A stretch of 64,000 bases of DNA, from the NCBI RefSeq assembly GCF_001665235.1, contig NZ_LZSC01000067.1:1-64000 (forward strand), in the 5' to 3' direction. Below are positions 62,872 to 64,000 of this stretch, piece by piece (position 1 is the stretch's first letter; each line of letters opens with the position of its first letter). This DNA is from Mycobacterium sp. 1100029.7 (lineage in GTDB: Bacteria; Actinomycetota; Actinomycetes; Mycobacteriales; Mycobacteriaceae). The position numbers were made by a program, and so were the translations under genes. The notes beneath the pieces are model-generated. The model was not told the origin of the DNA and ran no database searches. It worked only from the letters and a program-made list of their open reading frames with translations.

Positions 62872-63833
62872 GCTTGCGGCTCCCATGCGTACAGGGTCCA
62901 TTCGGGGCCGGACTCGCCGGCGGGAAAGTCGATATAGGTTGCGCGAACCGGCATTCCGATCTTCACCGCGGCGGGATCCACCCCGCGCAGCTCGCCCAGC
63001 ATCCGGACGCCTTCCTCGAGTTCCACCAGGGCGATGACGAAGGGCAGGGTACGCCCGGGGACCTTGGGCGCATGGTGCACGACGAAGCTGTACACCGTGC
63101 CCGCGCCGCCGGCCACCACATAGTCGATCGGCTGCTCTTTGTCCTGCCACACCGCCGGCACCGGCGGGTGCTGCAGGCTGCCGTCGGGCCGCCGTTGGAT
63201 GCGCAGCTCGTGCGCCTTGACGCCTTCCCAGAAGAACGCGGTGTCCCGCGAAACCGCCGGACGCATCAAGGCGTCGGCGTCCAGATCCTGAGGAGTCGAC
63301 GACGGCGTCGCCTCGGATGCCTCGCGAGGCTTGAATTTGAGGATGCGCCAAGCCATCTCGGCGACATCCTCGTCACCGACACGCCAGGTGATGTGCTGGT
63401 TGATGAACCAGCCCTCGCCGAGAGCGGTCTGCTTAGGTCCGACCACGTCACGCATCTCGGAGTGCACGGTCACCCGCTCACCGGGACGCAGGTACCGGTG
63501 GTAGGTCTGCTCGCAGTTGGTGGCGACCACGCCGACATAGCCCGCGCCGTCGAACAATTCCATGATCGGCCCCATGGGATCGTCCGTCGGACGCTCGCCA
63601 CCCAGGCCGAACATCGTCCACACCTGGATCATCGCCGGCGGCGCGACCAGCCCGGGATGGCCGGCGGCCTTGGCCGCTGCCTCGTCGACATAAATCGGGT
63701 TGCGATCGCCGAGCGCCTCGACCCAGTTGTTGATGATCGGCTGGTTCACCGGATCCCGGCCCGTGCGGGGCGCGGCTACGACGGTGGACGTGATCTCGGC
63801 GACGGCTTTCTTGATGTCGTCCGTGTCGGTCAT
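62868..63833 (-). CDS. chsH2: MaoC-like hydratase / DUF35 fusion ChsH2
   Basis: 321 residues. The N-terminal half is a MaoC hot-dog domain without the catalytic pair (WVEALGDRNPIYVDEAAAKA). The C-terminal half is a DUF35 OB-fold region (LIQRRP-type linker, then AGGAGTVYSFVVHHAPKVPG and GMPVRATYIDFPAG). The DUF35 part is the partner of Ltp2 in the known aldolase complex, and the N-terminal part pairs with ChsH1. It overlaps fadE29 and chsH1 by four bases each. It corresponds to Rv3542c. Confidence 0.93.
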   Translation of the reverse strand: MTDTDDIKKAVAEITSTVVAAPRTGRDPVNQPIINNWVEALGDRNPIYVDEAAAKAAGHPGLVAPPAMIQVWTMFGLGGERPTDDPMGPIMELFDGAGYVGVVATNCEQTYHRYLRPGERVTVHSEMRDVVGPKQTALGEGWFINQHITWRVGDEDVAEMAWRILKFKPREASEATPSSTPQDLDADALMRPAVSRDTAFFWEGVKAHELRIQRRPDGSLQHPPVPAVWQDKEQPIDYVVAGGAGTVYSFVVHHAPKVPGRTLPFVIALVELEEGVRMLGELRGVDPAAVKIGMPVRATYIDFPAGESGPEWTLYAWEPQA

Positions 63834-64000
63834 CGAGGCACCCTCGGCACTTTGAGGCCTGCCGCAGCGATCATTTCGCGCATCACTTCGTTCACGCCTC
63901 CACCGAAGGTGATTACCAGATTGCGTTTGGTCTGCGAGTCCAGCCAGTCGAGTAGCTCGGCGGTGTCCGGCTCGGCCGGGTTGCCGTACTTGCCGACGAT
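63830..64000 (-). CDS. fadE29: acyl-CoA dehydrogenase FadE29 (ChsE2), N-terminal part beyond window
   Basis: Only the last 56 residues are present (IVGKYGNPAEPDTAELLDWL to GLKVPRVPR). They carry the ACAD C-terminal signature LVITFGGGVNEVMREMIAAAG. Its stop overlaps the chsH2 ATG by four bases. In M. tuberculosis FadE28-FadE29 dehydrogenate the 3-carbon side chain on C17, directly ahead of ChsH1-ChsH2 and Ltp2, which matches this operon order. Confidence 0.9.
   Translation of the reverse strand: MVGKYGNPAEPDTAELLDWLDSQTKRNLVITFGGGVNEVMREMIAAAGLKVPRVPR

Overview
The window is a 64 kb piece of a mycobacterial chromosome. It is high in GC and densely packed, with many 1-4 base stop/start overlaps and frequent GTG or TTG starts. 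Its proteins are characteristic of the genus: the Mce4 importer, KshA, KstD, HsaEFG, Cyp142, an LpqH-type lipoprotein and CpsA. Gene order from about 16.2 kb to the right end follows the M. tuberculosis Rv3489-Rv3543c region (order recalled from memory, not searched), but the PE_PGRS and PPE genes found there in M. tuberculosis are absent. This points to a non-tuberculous Mycobacterium. No tRNA, rRNA, CRISPR array, insertion sequence or prophage was seen.

Left part (1-18.5 kb) is a mixed chromosomal backbone. It holds the 3' part of a sensor histidine kinase, a diflavin reductase behind a candidate IdeR iron box, an enoyl-CoA hydratase, and secreted or lipid-anchored proteins (Pro/Thr-rich protein, LpqH-like lipoprotein, trypsin-like protease). 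Next come an alpha/beta hydrolase, a metallo-beta-lactamase-fold enzyme, a TDT-family transporter, the cell-wall ligase CpsA, two short-chain dehydrogenases behind a KstR-type box, an EchA4-like hydratase, a DivIVA-domain protein with 21 uninterrupted heptads, and the Rv3489-like small protein with otsA.

Centre (18.5-38.6 kb): the complete mce4 sterol import operon on the minus strand (yrbE4A, yrbE4B, mce4A-F and two Mce-associated proteins), hsd4A, the fdxD ferredoxin, and the divergent fadE26-fadE27-fadD17 side-chain operon. A beta-lactamase-like protein, a methyltransferase and an ilvX/amidohydrolase pair follow.

Right part (38.6-64 kb): cholesterol catabolism. Side-chain activation and oxidation genes are fadD19, echA19, cyp142, ltp3, ltp4, ltp2, chsH1, chsH2 and the end of fadE29. 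Ring degradation genes are kshA, kstD and hsaE-hsaG-hsaF. Satellite genes are an F420-type oxidoreductase, an acetoacetate-decarboxylase-like protein, a tandem OB-fold protein, a sulfotransferase/SDR/DUF1214 operon, a gamma-carbonic-anhydrase-like protein and an NTF2-fold protein. Nine sites resembling the KstR palindrome TNNAACNNGTTNNA (seven exact) mark most of the promoters, so import, side-chain removal and ring opening are probably switched on together. Convergent gene ends carry long GC-rich hairpins, two of which are related in sequence.
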